From: CAYMCO01 sp964388955 | GTDB lineage: Bacteria; Chloroflexota; Anaerolineae; Anaerolineales; E44-bin32 | DNA length: 64,000 nucleotides | Assembly (NCBI GenBank): GCA_964388955.1 | Contig: CAYMCO010000022.1 | Coordinates: 1-64,000 of the forward strand | Direction of reading: 5' to 3' | Part shown: in pieces, positions 40,737 through 50,350 of the stretch | How the letters are laid out: each line of letters starts with the position of its first letter | How positions within the stretch are numbered: the first letter of the stretch is position 1 | Position numbers and translations under genes: made by a program | Notes under the pieces: generated by a model | What the model was told of the DNA's origin: nothing | What the model saw: the letters and a program-made list of their open reading frames with translations, nothing else | The model's database searches: none

Positions 40737-42518
40737 TCAATTTCCTGGATGAAGGACCGGCAAAGTGATGTGCGAGGCGTGTGCCTTATCATGATAGACC
40801 GTCTGCGCCGCCCGCATAACGCCGGCGCGCGTTCCGAAGGGGCCGGCCGTGTTCGGGTTGCGGTCGAAGCGGTTGAAGTTGCTGCTCGAGATCTCGACAC
40901 GCACCCGGTGGCCGGCGCGCAGCACATAGCTGGTCGCCCAGAGGTCAATCGAATACTCATGGATCTCCCCCGGTGCAATGGGGGCGGGCTCGCGGTCTGA
41001 ATCCCGATAGCGCGCACGGATGATCCCCTCCTGGATCAGATGGCAGTAGCCATCCGGGAACACATCCACCAGGGCGGCGGTGAAATCGGTGTCCGAGGCG
41101 GTGGAGGCGGCAAAGAGCATCACGGAGATGGGTCCCGTGATCCAAAGATCTTCCTCCAGTTTGGCGGAGGTGTAGGTCAGAACGTCAGGCCGATCTGCAA
41201 TTTGTGCGCGATCGCGCAGTTCCTCCGCAAAATGCCATAGATCGGTGTGCAGCGATTCCGAAAGCGGATCCCGCGGATCATATACATAGCGATCCGGCGG
41301 TTCTTCCTCCGGTGGGACGCCCCCCAGACGGCCACCGGCCTCCGGGCCGGCTGCATCGCCATCGCTGTGGAAATAGTACGGCCGAAGCTCCGTGCCGGGG
41401 AGCGGCCAATCGTCGGCCTCGATCCAGTCATTCTCGCCGATCACGAAGAGCCTGACGCGCTTGCTCTCCCCGAAGCCATTGTCAATTCCTTTCAGCCAGT
41501 AGTCGAAGAAGCGCTCGGAATCCACCCAGCGCGACCACGCGCTCGAGGCGCCGACGGAAACTCGCCCCACTCGACGGGTCGCATCCGGCGTCCCTTCGTG
41601 ATCGATGGGGCTGATGACCAGCCACTGGTTCCTGCGCGCTTCTATGTCGCCGCCGCACTCTCTTACCCCGCGCCAATCATCGAGCGTCGCTCTCAGGAAC
41701 GTGTCATACCAGCCCCCCATATGCAGGACGGGGATGCGGATATCGGCATATCGCCCGTTCAGGTTGATGCGCTCCCAATACCCATCCCGCGCCGGGTGAC
41801 GGATCCAATCCTTGTAGTAGCTGCACGGGATCCCGGCCTCATCCGCCAGTTCGATGAGCGGGAGATGGCGGTAATCCAGCCGGTATGGATTTTGATAGCG
41901 CTGGGCGTTCATCTGGATCGCCCAGGTCCCCATGGTCTGCAAACAGAAAGCGCCCTGGTTGTAGATCCATACACCGTAGATATCCATGGCGGTGGTGCTG
42001 GGGGCGATGCACTTCAGCTTGGGGTGGCCGCTGAGGGCCGCCGCCCAGGTCGTATAGCCGTAATATGATTCCCCGGTGGCACCGATATTCCCGTCGCACC
42101 AAGGCTGATGGGAGATCCACTCCAAGGTGTCATACCCATCCTCGATCTCGTGGACGAAGGGATCCCATTCGCCCTCCGAGCCGAACCGGCCGCGCGTGTC
42201 CTGCGCGACGAAAGCATACCCCTTGCGGGCCCAATAGCGGCCGATGGCAGGCATGAAGCAGTACATCTCGTTGATGCCGTAGGGCATGCGCGTCATCACC
42301 ACCGGCAACTGGCCGTCCCCCCGAGGGCGATAGACGTTTGTGTTGAGCATAACCCCATCCCGCATGGGGACCTTGAGCCCTTTATCCACAAGGACGGATC
42401 GAAAGCGGTCCGGCGTGCGCGATGGGATCTCAAAGAAGGGCAGCTCGAAGTAGCGCTTCAGGGTCTCCAAGAAGCGCTCAGCGGACCAGCGCAGGTCGGC
42501 GAGAGGGAATCTGATCAT
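40737..42518 (-). CDS. CocE/NonD-family serine hydrolase (copy 2)
   Basis: A 593-residue paralog of the hydrolase at 32505. Nucleophile Ser in ATGESYYGYTTWAA, Asp in HMGGWYDTFLRA, His in PIDHEGT; C-terminal jelly-roll from about residue 365. It should hydrolyse an amide or ester in the cytoplasm. It lies between the MFS transporter and the third amidohydrolase, close enough for one transcript. GGAG lies before ATG 42518. A 257-bp stretch near its 3' end is almost identical to copy 1, although the rest has diverged. Confidence 0.86.
   Translation of the reverse strand: MIRFPLADLRWSAERFLETLKRYFELPFFEIPSRTPDRFRSVLVDKGLKVPMRDGVMLNTNVYRPRGDGQLPVVMTRMPYGINEMYCFMPAIGRYWARKGYAFVAQDTRGRFGSEGEWDPFVHEIEDGYDTLEWISHQPWCDGNIGATGESYYGYTTWAAALSGHPKLKCIAPSTTAMDIYGVWIYNQGAFCLQTMGTWAIQMNAQRYQNPYRLDYRHLPLIELADEAGIPCSYYKDWIRHPARDGYWERINLNGRYADIRIPVLHMGGWYDTFLRATLDDWRGVRECGGDIEARRNQWLVISPIDHEGTPDATRRVGRVSVGASSAWSRWVDSERFFDYWLKGIDNGFGESKRVRLFVIGENDWIEADDWPLPGTELRPYYFHSDGDAAGPEAGGRLGGVPPEEEPPDRYVYDPRDPLSESLHTDLWHFAEELRDRAQIADRPDVLTYTSAKLEEDLWITGPISVMLFAASTASDTDFTAALVDVFPDGYCHLIQEGIIRARYRDSDREPAPIAPGEIHEYSIDLWATSYVLRAGHRVRVEISSSNFNRFDRNPNTAGPFGTRAGVMRAAQTVYHDKAHASHITLPVLHPGN
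40837..41093 (-). repeat. Near-identical segment shared by the two CocE-like genes (copy 2)
   Basis: Partner of 32635-32891. The first 197 bp (40837-41033) differ at a single base by my count. Identity breaks off sharply at the 5' coordinate, where copy 1 reads CCCCAAGGGG and copy 2 TTCCGAAGGGG, and fades over about 60 bp at the other end. Confidence 0.85.
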
Positions 42519-42557
42519 CGGTTTTCACTCCACGGTTGTCCCCCGAGCGTGGGGCAT

Positions 42558-43811
42558 CTAAGTTTCGATGACAGCGGCCTCCGGCTGGCTCTCCAGCTCC
42601 CCCAGGGCACGATAGCCGCTCGTCGCCAGGGAAAGCCCCAGCGTGCCGAAGAACATCAGCGCGCCCAAGATCACCATGGCCAGCGCTGGGCCGAGGTAGT
42701 TGGTGAGCCACCCCCCAAATAGCGCGATGAGCGCTTCCACCAACCCAACGATCGACCATACCTGACTGTATATCCGCCCGCGCTCCCCATCGGTCGTAAC
42801 CTCCGCCCAGTAGGCGTTGTCGACCAGCCAATGTCCCGCCCAGCCGAAACCTTTCAGGAACCAGAGCACGAGCAGCGCTGCAAAGCCGGGCCGCGTCCCC
42901 ACGAGCATGAGGGCCCCGCCCGCCAGGAGCACGCCGCCGATGAGCAACTTTCTGCGGCTGAAATCCTTCAGGCGCCGACCCAGGATGTACACCCCCAGAG
43001 TCAGGCTGAAGGCAGCCACTCCGGTCACCAGGCCGTATTCGCCGCCCCCCAATCCCAGCGTCCCCTTCACATAGGCCACTAAGGCCACGTCCACGGCGGC
43101 CCATCCAGCCGTCGCCACGCAAGTGATCAGCAACAGATAGCGCATGACAGGGCTTCCACTGATGCGCCGCATCCCGGTGCGAAGATCATCCAGGATGAGC
43201 CGCGCGAGCGGCACGGGGACGCTCGGTTGATGCACCCTGGGGAGGTGGGCTGCCGTGGAAGATATCGCCGCGGCCGCGAAGCAGATCACAACCACCCAAA
43301 ACACCGGTGAAGCCCCCACCAGACCCACCAGCCAGCCCCCCAGTGGGGGGCCCAGGATCTCCATGCCGGTGATGGCCATGATATCCAGGGAGACGCCGCG
43401 CACGTATAGCTCCCCTCCCAGTACGCCGGGCAGCGCCGCACTGCGGGTGATGTCCACGGCCGGGCTCATCAGGCCGCTCAGGAAGACCAGCAGATAGATC
43501 TGACCCGTAGTGTGAGTGAATGGCAACAGAGCGGTGAAAAGCGCTTTCAGCGCGTACCCGCCCACCAGCACCGCCTTGCGATCGAACCGATCGGCAAGGA
43601 ACCCCACCATGGGACCCATGATCACCCACGGGAGCAGCTCCATGGCCAGGGCGAAGGACACCCCGCTGGCATCCCCGGTCAACTCATATACATAGAGGGC
43701 GACAGCTATATAGGATATGCACCAACCTAGGGTGCCAAGTATGCGGGCGTACCAAAGCGCCCTGAAATCCCTATTCGCAAAGACGGCCTGGTACGACTCT
43801 CCGCGCTGCAA
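42558..43811 (-). CDS. MFS transporter
   Basis: A 417-residue integral membrane protein with about 12 predicted helices. The loop between helices 2 and 3 carries a degenerate major-facilitator motif (GFLADRFDRKAVLVGG). It resembles the enterobactin-exporter/MFS_3 type and is likely a drug- or metabolite-efflux or uptake carrier; the substrate is not evident. No ATG lies near the conserved start. TTG at 43811 with GAGGA six bases upstream is the best initiation site, giving MQRGESYQ. It lies 15 bp after the methyltransferase at 43827 and 39 bp before CocE copy 2, so all three are probably co-transcribed. Confidence 0.86.
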   Translation of the reverse strand: MQRGESYQAVFANRDFRALWYARILGTLGWCISYIAVALYVYELTGDASGVSFALAMELLPWVIMGPMVGFLADRFDRKAVLVGGYALKALFTALLPFTHTTGQIYLLVFLSGLMSPAVDITRSAALPGVLGGELYVRGVSLDIMAITGMEILGPPLGGWLVGLVGASPVFWVVVICFAAAAISSTAAHLPRVHQPSVPVPLARLILDDLRTGMRRISGSPVMRYLLLITCVATAGWAAVDVALVAYVKGTLGLGGGEYGLVTGVAAFSLTLGVYILGRRLKDFSRRKLLIGGVLLAGGALMLVGTRPGFAALLVLWFLKGFGWAGHWLVDNAYWAEVTTDGERGRIYSQVWSIVGLVEALIALFGGWLTNYLGPALAMVILGALMFFGTLGLSLATSGYRALGELESQPEAAVIET

Positions 43812-43826
43812 TGCGTATCCTCGATG

Positions 43827-45263
43827 TCAACTTGATTGCTGCTCAGCGCGCCAGGCTATCTTCTTCAACTCCTGCTCGACGTCGTCGCCGAGCGGCATTG
43901 GCTGGTGGCTTGCCAGCAGGCTATCCACCAGATCGCGCGCCTGATCCAATAGCTGCGGTCTTCCCTTCGCTTCCCACGCCTCGTAGGAATCATGCCAGCC
44001 GAATTCTGTCAAGTACCATTCCCCGTTGCGGATCCCCTCTACGGTCGAGGGTTCGGCCATGAACCCGCCTCCGGGGCCGACTGCTTCAATCACCCCATCC
44101 AGCCACCGATTATGCCGCGTATCGATGCCTTGATATGCACGCCGGCAGATATTGTACACTTCGACGTCGATGACGAGCTGCTCAAGACTCAGGATCATCG
44201 ATCCCCCCAACAGCCCCGGGCCGACAAGGATATCCGGCCAGGAGAGCACCGTGGGCAACACTCCCAGGGCGCGCTCGTATCCCGCCTGGATGCAGGGCAC
44301 ATGATGGTCCGCCCCACCTCCACTGCCTATTGCCGGCAAGCCATAGTAGCGGGCCATCTCGACGCCGGCGGCGCTCATAATCCCGCTCTCTATTGCACCT
44401 GCAGCCAATGTCGCGTGCCTCGGGTGCATGACCGCCAGAGCGGGTGCATATATAAACGGCGTTCCCGGCGCGGCTGCCTGCAGCAGGCAGAGCATGGCCA
44501 ACACCTCACAATTGGCCAACGTGATCGTGCCCGCTAAGCTGCCCGGTGCCGTCGAGCCCATCAGAGGCATGGGCATGGCGGCGAGCGGAATATTGTAATC
44601 CAAGAGCGCCAGATAGGCGTCCGTGTGGGGCCCCTCAATGATCAGTGGAGATTGCGGACAGACCAGGAATGATGTGGGATGATTGCGTCTGATGGTCTCC
44701 TTGTCGCCGAAAATCGCTTGCAGCACCTCAAGATACCAGACCCCATCTTTGGCCGCCGAGATCCCATTTTGCACGTGCTTGGAGAAATTGCTGAACAGAT
44801 GGCGCCAATAGTTGACAAGGTTGGCTGGCGTGCTCTCGTAGTCGCCAGGTCGCACCATCGTCCAATAGACGCCGAGTTCATCGAGACAATCAATCAGCTT
44901 GGTGCCCTGAAGCCAATCCTCGAAGGTGCTGTTCCGCCGGGCGCCGCTCTCCCTATCAAGCACAAAGACCCCCGAGCCATCCACGAGCAGCGTACATTCG
45001 CCGGCGTTCATCTCCAGGTCCCAGCCAGGCCGGCGAGCCCCCAGAGAGAATTCGTGGGGCGCTGAATGCAGGCAGTCTTCCACAAAACTGCGTGGAAAGC
45101 GCACCCTATGCGTGCCCTCATCCACGTGCGCGCCGGCATCTTTGAGAAACCCCCGGCCTTGTGCCGTATCCACCCTTACGCCTGTGCTGGACAAGACACC
45201 TAGAGTCCGCTCATGGATTTCGGCCTTCTCCTCTTCCGCAAGCACCCGAAACAAAGTCCTCAT
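43827..45263 (-). CDS. MttB-superfamily corrinoid methyltransferase, divergent copy (A)
   Basis: A 478-residue COG5598 protein, the methyltransferase superfamily of trimethylamine (MttB) and betaine (MtgB-like) demethylases. The core motif PMPLMGSTAPGSLAG and the following NCEVLAMLCLLQAAAPGTPF are present. The central loop differs from the other copies (VYWTMVRPGDYESTPAN), which suggests a different methylated amine. No in-frame amber codon interrupts it, so it is a non-pyrrolysine member. ATG 45263 (MRTLFRVL) has AAGGAAGG upstream; an earlier ATG at 45299 is possible. A corrinoid protein partner is encoded at 59850. Confidence 0.85.
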   Translation of the reverse strand: MRTLFRVLAEEEKAEIHERTLGVLSSTGVRVDTAQGRGFLKDAGAHVDEGTHRVRFPRSFVEDCLHSAPHEFSLGARRPGWDLEMNAGECTLLVDGSGVFVLDRESGARRNSTFEDWLQGTKLIDCLDELGVYWTMVRPGDYESTPANLVNYWRHLFSNFSKHVQNGISAAKDGVWYLEVLQAIFGDKETIRRNHPTSFLVCPQSPLIIEGPHTDAYLALLDYNIPLAAMPMPLMGSTAPGSLAGTITLANCEVLAMLCLLQAAAPGTPFIYAPALAVMHPRHATLAAGAIESGIMSAAGVEMARYYGLPAIGSGGGADHHVPCIQAGYERALGVLPTVLSWPDILVGPGLLGGSMILSLEQLVIDVEVYNICRRAYQGIDTRHNRWLDGVIEAVGPGGGFMAEPSTVEGIRNGEWYLTEFGWHDSYEAWEAKGRPQLLDQARDLVDSLLASHQPMPLGDDVEQELKKIAWRAEQQSS

Positions 45264-45379
45264 CCTTAGCAGCCTTCCTTTTCCTTCGCGCGATGCCATC
45301 CGGCCATTCTCGCATCCTAGAAAGCATGGAAATGGAATTAGAGTACCGCGATTGAAATCTGATACATCACAACCAGAGA

Positions 45380-45739
45380 TTAACCGAACTCGCGTTCAGC
45401 CGCCCGCAGGATGCTCCGCAGTTCAGCTTTTTGTTCCCCCGTCAACGGTTGGGGGTGATAGTTTTCCAGGGTCCAGCGCGTCTTCTCCCGCGCCACTGCG
45501 ATGGGATCACGGTATCCACCTCTCGGGGCGGGTTGCGACACGATCTCCGTTTCGAAATCCACATCCGCCCCGCCCTCCGCATAGATATCCAGCGCCCTCC
45601 CAGAGGGACAGTGGACGCCCGCCGCCTCAAGAAACTCAAGCGTCGCGGCCCTAAATTCCTCGAGTTGATCGTCGCTCAGGATTCGCACTCTATAGCCTGG
45701 TTTGAGCGGCTGCAGCTTGGGTGTCTCCCTGCAGCCCAT
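45380..45739 (-). pseudogene. Internally deleted MttB-superfamily gene
   Basis: The 119-codon open frame joins two distant parts of a methyltransferase. Residues 1-67 match the N-terminus of copy F (RILSDDQLEEF, GVHCPSGRALDIYAEGGA, DVDFETEIV). Residues 68-119 match its C-terminus (APRGGYRDPIAVAREKT, ENYHPQPL, LRSILRAAEREFG). About 350 residues holding the whole barrel core are missing, yet the frame is intact. ATG 45739 has AGAGGGA upstream and lies just behind copy C. The likely origin is an in-frame deletion in a tandem array. A small scaffold role cannot be excluded, but catalysis is impossible. Confidence 0.8.
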
Positions 45740-45753
45740 ATTGGATTCCCTCT

Positions 45754-47211
45754 TCAATTCAGGTTCTGCGCTTCTCGATCCGCGGCCGCCATGATGCGGT
45801 CCAGTTCGGATGACACCTCTTTTGGCAGGGGCTCAGGATTGTGGTTTTCATTCAGGCGCTTGAATTCTCCCAGTGCAATCTCGCGAGGATCACGCAGGTT
45901 TCCTTCGCTATCCTTCTCTCTGAATAGTGGTGAGAGGCGAAAGTCGCGAATGTGCTTTCGGGTGTGCTTCTGGCTTAGGAAATGGCTGCTCGGCCCCACC
46001 TCTTTGATCACCTCAAGTGCCAGATCTTCGGGGTTGAATTCAAAGTTGTGGAAGGTCTCATACACCTGCAAGCAGAGCTCATGTTCGAGGATAATCGCCT
46101 CCGGATAGAGGATCATAGAGCTTCCCAGCATCCCCAGATAACCACAAATCTCACCACCTGTGAGCGGGATGGTCAGTGCCCCATGCGCTGCATCGCTCCC
46201 TGACTTCCAACCAATCTCTTTCGCATCACTGCTCACGCTGCCGCCACCCAGGCTGGGAAGGTTCCAGGCATGCGCAAGTTCCACGGTGATGTGTTCCGCG
46301 GGCGCCGAATAATTCGGACTGTAGCCGCCCGTCTGTGGATCCATGAGGGAGACGTAGATGGAGTGAAAGACGGGCGCGCCCGGGTAAGCCAATTGCAGCA
46401 GGACCAGGGCGCTGATCACTTCGGCATCCCCCACCACAATGGCACCCAACGGAGTGGCTGGTGCGGTTGAACCCATCGTGGTCATGGCCATCATGCTGGT
46501 GGGGATGCCGGCCTCGGCAAACACCAGCGCCGTCTCAATGCCATGCTTGTCTTGGGAAAGTGGGGCGATGGTGCATATGTTCCCGTTGAATATGGGGCGC
46601 TTGCGTCGTTCCTCCTCACTCCCGGCGACCACGGTCGCCATTTCAACCAGGTAGGGGGCCAGCCGGGGGTGCATGGTCGAGCCGCCGCGAACGTGCTTCA
46701 GTGTGTTGGTGATCCCGGCGTGCGCTTCATGCAGGCGCGCCGTCTCGCCGTAATCCTGAGCGCTGACGAGCGGCCAGAAGAAGCTGATCAAGGGCAGGGC
46801 GTCGGAGACGCGGGCTAACATGGCTACGTCGGATTTGCGAGAGGCTCGTTTCTCGCGCATCTCGAGATCAATCACATGCACACCACATCCATCGGTCGCA
46901 AGATACGATCTCTTGCCATCCAGAACGATATCGAAGCGTTCCTCTCGTCCCCCTAGCACAAAGGAGCGCGGCGCAGTTGCCATCGCTTTCAATACCAAGT
47001 CGGGAGGGATGCGCACGATCTGTGTGTTGAAATCAACCTCGGCGCCGTGGTCAGCGAAGATTTCCAAGGCCACCTGCGAAGGGAAATGGACACCGACCTC
47101 TTCTAACAACCACAAGGTCCCCTCCTTGAGGGTTTCGATCTGCTCCTCAGTCAAGATCTTGCGCTTGTGAGATGTGTCAAAGGCGATGATAGCAGGCGTC
47201 TCAGAGTACAT
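45754..47211 (-). CDS. MttB-superfamily corrinoid methyltransferase (C)
   Basis: A 485-residue COG5598 methyltransferase. Core motif TTMGSTAPATPLGAIVVGDAEV, substrate-side segment FFWPLVSAQDYGETARLHEAH and the NTLKHVRGGSTMHPRLA stretch shared almost unchanged with copy D. Copies C and D also share the unusual start M(Y/F)SETP and are clearly a recent tandem duplication. It should move a methyl group from a quaternary or tertiary amine to a corrinoid protein in the cytoplasm. No amber codon is present, so it is a pyrrolysine-free member. GAGG precedes ATG 47211. The deleted copy follows it with little gap. Confidence 0.88.
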   Translation of the reverse strand: MYSETPAIIAFDTSHKRKILTEEQIETLKEGTLWLLEEVGVHFPSQVALEIFADHGAEVDFNTQIVRIPPDLVLKAMATAPRSFVLGGREERFDIVLDGKRSYLATDGCGVHVIDLEMREKRASRKSDVAMLARVSDALPLISFFWPLVSAQDYGETARLHEAHAGITNTLKHVRGGSTMHPRLAPYLVEMATVVAGSEEERRKRPIFNGNICTIAPLSQDKHGIETALVFAEAGIPTSMMAMTTMGSTAPATPLGAIVVGDAEVISALVLLQLAYPGAPVFHSIYVSLMDPQTGGYSPNYSAPAEHITVELAHAWNLPSLGGGSVSSDAKEIGWKSGSDAAHGALTIPLTGGEICGYLGMLGSSMILYPEAIILEHELCLQVYETFHNFEFNPEDLALEVIKEVGPSSHFLSQKHTRKHIRDFRLSPLFREKDSEGNLRDPREIALGEFKRLNENHNPEPLPKEVSSELDRIMAAADREAQNLN

Positions 47212-47364
47212 TTCATGATCCTCAGTTGAAGGAGATTCTCCTCCGTCTTGATCAGTCTCTCGAAAACAAGAGCGCTCTTGCTCACGGTAATCTCAGTGCG
47301 TTGTCTACAGATCCATTTGACAACCAATCGAGCGCCCAGACCGCCCAACTGCAGAACTTGACTG

Positions 47365-48828
47365 CTATTGTCGATATATTTTCTCCGCTTCTCGATCGGC
47401 TGCCCCCATGATTCGACCCAACTCCTGGATCACGCTATCGGGCAATGGCTCGGGATGATGCGTAGTCTCCAGGCGCCGGAACTCCTCTTGTGCCACCTGG
47501 CGTGGATCCCGTCGATTGCCATCTCTATCCTTCAGCCCGAGCAACTTGGGCAATTGAAAATCGCGAATTCGATCGCGAGTGTGTTTCTGATTGAGAAAGT
47601 GGCTTCCAGGGCCAACCGCTTTGATCAGATCCAAAGCCATGGCGTCCTGTTCGAAATCGAAACTCTCGAGCATCTGATAGACATGAAGACATATCTCGTG
47701 ATCTAAGACCAGTTCTTCTGGAAACAGTGTAGTCGCGCTGGCCACCAAACCCAGCAAGCCGCAGATCTCGCCTCCATAGTGGGGGATGGCCATCGCTCCC
47801 ATGCCGACCTCAACACCTGACTGCCAGCCGAGCTCGGGGGCATCACCGCTTACTCGAGCGCCGCCCAAGCACGGCACCCTCCAGGCGCGCGCCAACTGGG
47901 CGGCAATCAGATAACTCGGCGATGGGGCTTGACTGATATATCCGCCGGTACGCGGATTCAACAATGAAGGGATGATCGAGTGAAAAACCGGCGCTCCAGG
48001 GAATGCCAGTTGAATCAGCACCATCGCGCTGATCACCTCGGCATCGCCCTGTACTATCGCGGCGTAGGGCGTTGCAGGTGCGGTGGAACCCATGGTAGGC
48101 ATGGCCATGAAGCTGGTGGGGATCCCCGCCTCGGCATAGACCAGCGCGGATTCGATGCCGTGCTGGTCGTTCGACAGCGGTGCGATGGAGCAGATATTGG
48201 CGCACAACGGTGGCCGAGCGCGCCGCGCCTGCTCACTCCCGGCCACCGCCGTGGCCATCTCGACCAGATAGCGTGCCAATCTTGGGTGCATGGTCGAGCC
48301 GCCACGCACATGCTTCAACGTGTTCGTCAATCCCGCATGCGCTTCGTGCAGGCGGGCTGTCGGACCATAATCCTGCGCGCTGACCATCGGCCAATAGAAG
48401 CCGAGCAGTGGTAGGGCGTCGCTTACACGGGCCATCATCGCTACATCGGATTTGGTCGACGATCGCACTTTCCTTATCTCAGGATCGACGACGTGCACTC
48501 CCGTGCCGTCCGCACATAGATAAATCTGCTCTCCATCCAGCGCCAAATCGAAGCGCGGCTCCCGCCCTGCAAGCACGAAGGATGGTGGAGCCTTTGACAT
48601 CGCTTTCTCCACCAGATGCGGAGCCATGCGGACGATTTGTCTCTCCCAATCGATTTGCGCACCATGATCAGAGAGCAGTTCAAGCGCGACGTCTGAAGGG
48701 AATCGAACTCCTACATTCTCCAGGATCCATAGCGTTCCACTTCTCAGACGTTCGACCTCGTCGCTGGTCAGGAAATCTCTGCGGAATGTTGAATCGAAGG
48801 AAAGGATATCAGGCGTCTCGGAAAACAT
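47365..48828 (-). CDS. MttB-superfamily corrinoid methyltransferase (D)
   Basis: A 487-residue COG5598 protein, closest to copy C: PTMGSTAPATPYAAIVQGDAEV, FYWPMVSAQDYGPTARLHEAH, and a C-terminal region with VGPGSHFLNQKHTRDRIRDF. Copies C and D differ in the segment after residue 290, where D has PSPSYLIAAQLARAWRVP and C has APAEHITVELAHAWNLP; this part may tune substrate choice. It starts 15 bp after the stop of copy E, and its ribosome site is weak, so translation may depend on coupling to the gene ahead. The substrate is unknown; betaines, carnitine-like compounds and methylamines are the family precedents. Confidence 0.88.
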   Translation of the reverse strand: MFSETPDILSFDSTFRRDFLTSDEVERLRSGTLWILENVGVRFPSDVALELLSDHGAQIDWERQIVRMAPHLVEKAMSKAPPSFVLAGREPRFDLALDGEQIYLCADGTGVHVVDPEIRKVRSSTKSDVAMMARVSDALPLLGFYWPMVSAQDYGPTARLHEAHAGLTNTLKHVRGGSTMHPRLARYLVEMATAVAGSEQARRARPPLCANICSIAPLSNDQHGIESALVYAEAGIPTSFMAMPTMGSTAPATPYAAIVQGDAEVISAMVLIQLAFPGAPVFHSIIPSLLNPRTGGYISQAPSPSYLIAAQLARAWRVPCLGGARVSGDAPELGWQSGVEVGMGAMAIPHYGGEICGLLGLVASATTLFPEELVLDHEICLHVYQMLESFDFEQDAMALDLIKAVGPGSHFLNQKHTRDRIRDFQLPKLLGLKDRDGNRRDPRQVAQEEFRRLETTHHPEPLPDSVIQELGRIMGAADREAEKIYRQ

Positions 48829-48843
48829 GGCGATTCCGTATTC

Positions 48844-50232
48844 TCAGCTCAGCGCCTCATCAGCCTCATCGAGTATCTCTTTCAGTTTTGCCTCCGCGCT
48901 CCGCGGCAACGGTGGGGGGCGGTGCTCCGCCAATATGCGCTCCGCGCCCTCGTGCGCCAGATCCAGCACATCTCTTCGGTTGGGCGGCCAGATGGGCACA
49001 TACTCCGCCCGTGTGTAGGCGCGAGTCTCCGGTTGGTCCAAGAAATGGCCGCCGACCCCCACCCGCTCGATCAACTCGGCCTGCAGGTGATCCGCGTCGA
49101 GCGGCATGGATCCCACCATGTGCTCGATCTGGCGCGTGAGATGATTGTCGAGCACCATCTTGTCAAGCGACAGAACTTGATCCTGGGCCAGCAGGCCCAT
49201 GCTGTAGATCTCATCCGCGCCCGCCAGATAAGCGGTCAAGCAGGCCGTTGAGGCTTCAAAGCCGTACTGCGCATCCAGCTTCGGAGAGGCCGTCGAGAGC
49301 CCGCTGATGTTGAAGGGCAGGTTGTAGAAGCGCGCCATTTCGCCCAGCGCCAAACTGCAGCTGCGGAAATTCGCACTGCCGCCATACCGGCCGGTCTTCA
49401 TGTCCAGTTGGGATGCGCCGACCCCATAAATGATGGGGGCGCCGGGGTTGACCAATTGAAAGAGCACCAGGGCGCTGAGGAATTCGGCGTTGTGCAGCAG
49501 AGCCGTCCCCGCCGGCGCCGCCGGGGCATTCCCTCCCGCCAGGGGCATGGGATAGATCATGATGGGCACATCCATCTTGGCCAGTTCGATGCAAGCCTCG
49601 GTCATGGGGCCATCGTGCAGCAGAGGGGAAATGGTGCAATCGACAGCGGAGAAAATGGCGCGCAAACGATCCTCACCCGTGACGACCTTCGCCATCTCAA
49701 CCAGGTACGGCACCTGTCCGGCGTGCAGCACTCCGGTGCGCACGTGTTTGCTGGTCTGGGTGAATGCCAATGAGAAGTGCGCCAAGGTGCGCAGGTGCGT
49801 GGGCACATCCTGCGCCGCGACCATCACATTGACAATCTCCAGCTTGTCCAACGCATCGGCGAAGAGCAGGCCCCTGCGCAGGTCCTCCGCTGTGGAGACG
49901 CGTTCCTCTCCAGTCTCGAAGACCACCGCCCGGGTGCCCTGGCTGTCGGTGGTGTGGTGCGATGCCCTGCCATCCAAGACGACGTCCCGTCGGGGATCGC
50001 GCGCCCCGAGGCGGAGTACGCGCGGCGATTTCTCCAGTGCCCACTCGACCAGATGGCGGGGGATGCCAGCCCAATTTCGATCTGCATCCACCCGGCAACC
50101 CGCCTCCCCCAGGATCCGGATCGCCTCGGGAGTATTGTACTCACTCCCCACGCGCGCCAGCAGGTTCAGGCTTTGCTCATGGATAAGCTCGAGTTGCTCG
50201 CGCCGGAGGGTCGGCATCAGCGTCAGCGACAT
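48844..50232 (-). CDS. MttB-superfamily corrinoid methyltransferase, divergent copy (E)
   Basis: A 462-residue COG5598 protein. The glycine-rich core is changed to PMPLAGGNAPAAPAGTALLHNAEF, and the substrate-side segment reads IVNVMVAAQDVPTHLRT, so this copy belongs to another subfamily than C, D, F, G and H. The common C-terminal pattern with FLDQPETRAYTRAEY is kept. I chose ATG 50232 (MSLTLMPT) because GGAAGGAG precedes it; the frame extends to 50265. It lies 118 bp behind the aldehyde oxidoreductase and 15 bp before copy D, so it may be in one transcript with the redox pair. Confidence 0.86.
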   Translation of the reverse strand: MSLTLMPTLRREQLELIHEQSLNLLARVGSEYNTPEAIRILGEAGCRVDADRNWAGIPRHLVEWALEKSPRVLRLGARDPRRDVVLDGRASHHTTDSQGTRAVVFETGEERVSTAEDLRRGLLFADALDKLEIVNVMVAAQDVPTHLRTLAHFSLAFTQTSKHVRTGVLHAGQVPYLVEMAKVVTGEDRLRAIFSAVDCTISPLLHDGPMTEACIELAKMDVPIMIYPMPLAGGNAPAAPAGTALLHNAEFLSALVLFQLVNPGAPIIYGVGASQLDMKTGRYGGSANFRSCSLALGEMARFYNLPFNISGLSTASPKLDAQYGFEASTACLTAYLAGADEIYSMGLLAQDQVLSLDKMVLDNHLTRQIEHMVGSMPLDADHLQAELIERVGVGGHFLDQPETRAYTRAEYVPIWPPNRRDVLDLAHEGAERILAEHRPPPLPRSAEAKLKEILDEADEALS

Positions 50233-50350
50233 TCCTGCTCCTTCCGGTGGGACCCATGGCCGCATCAGTCGCCGGCGGTGCTACCTGCCGGGATTGACCC
50301 TGAGCCCGATCGTGCTCCCGCATCGAAGATCGCTACATGCCGGCATCCCC

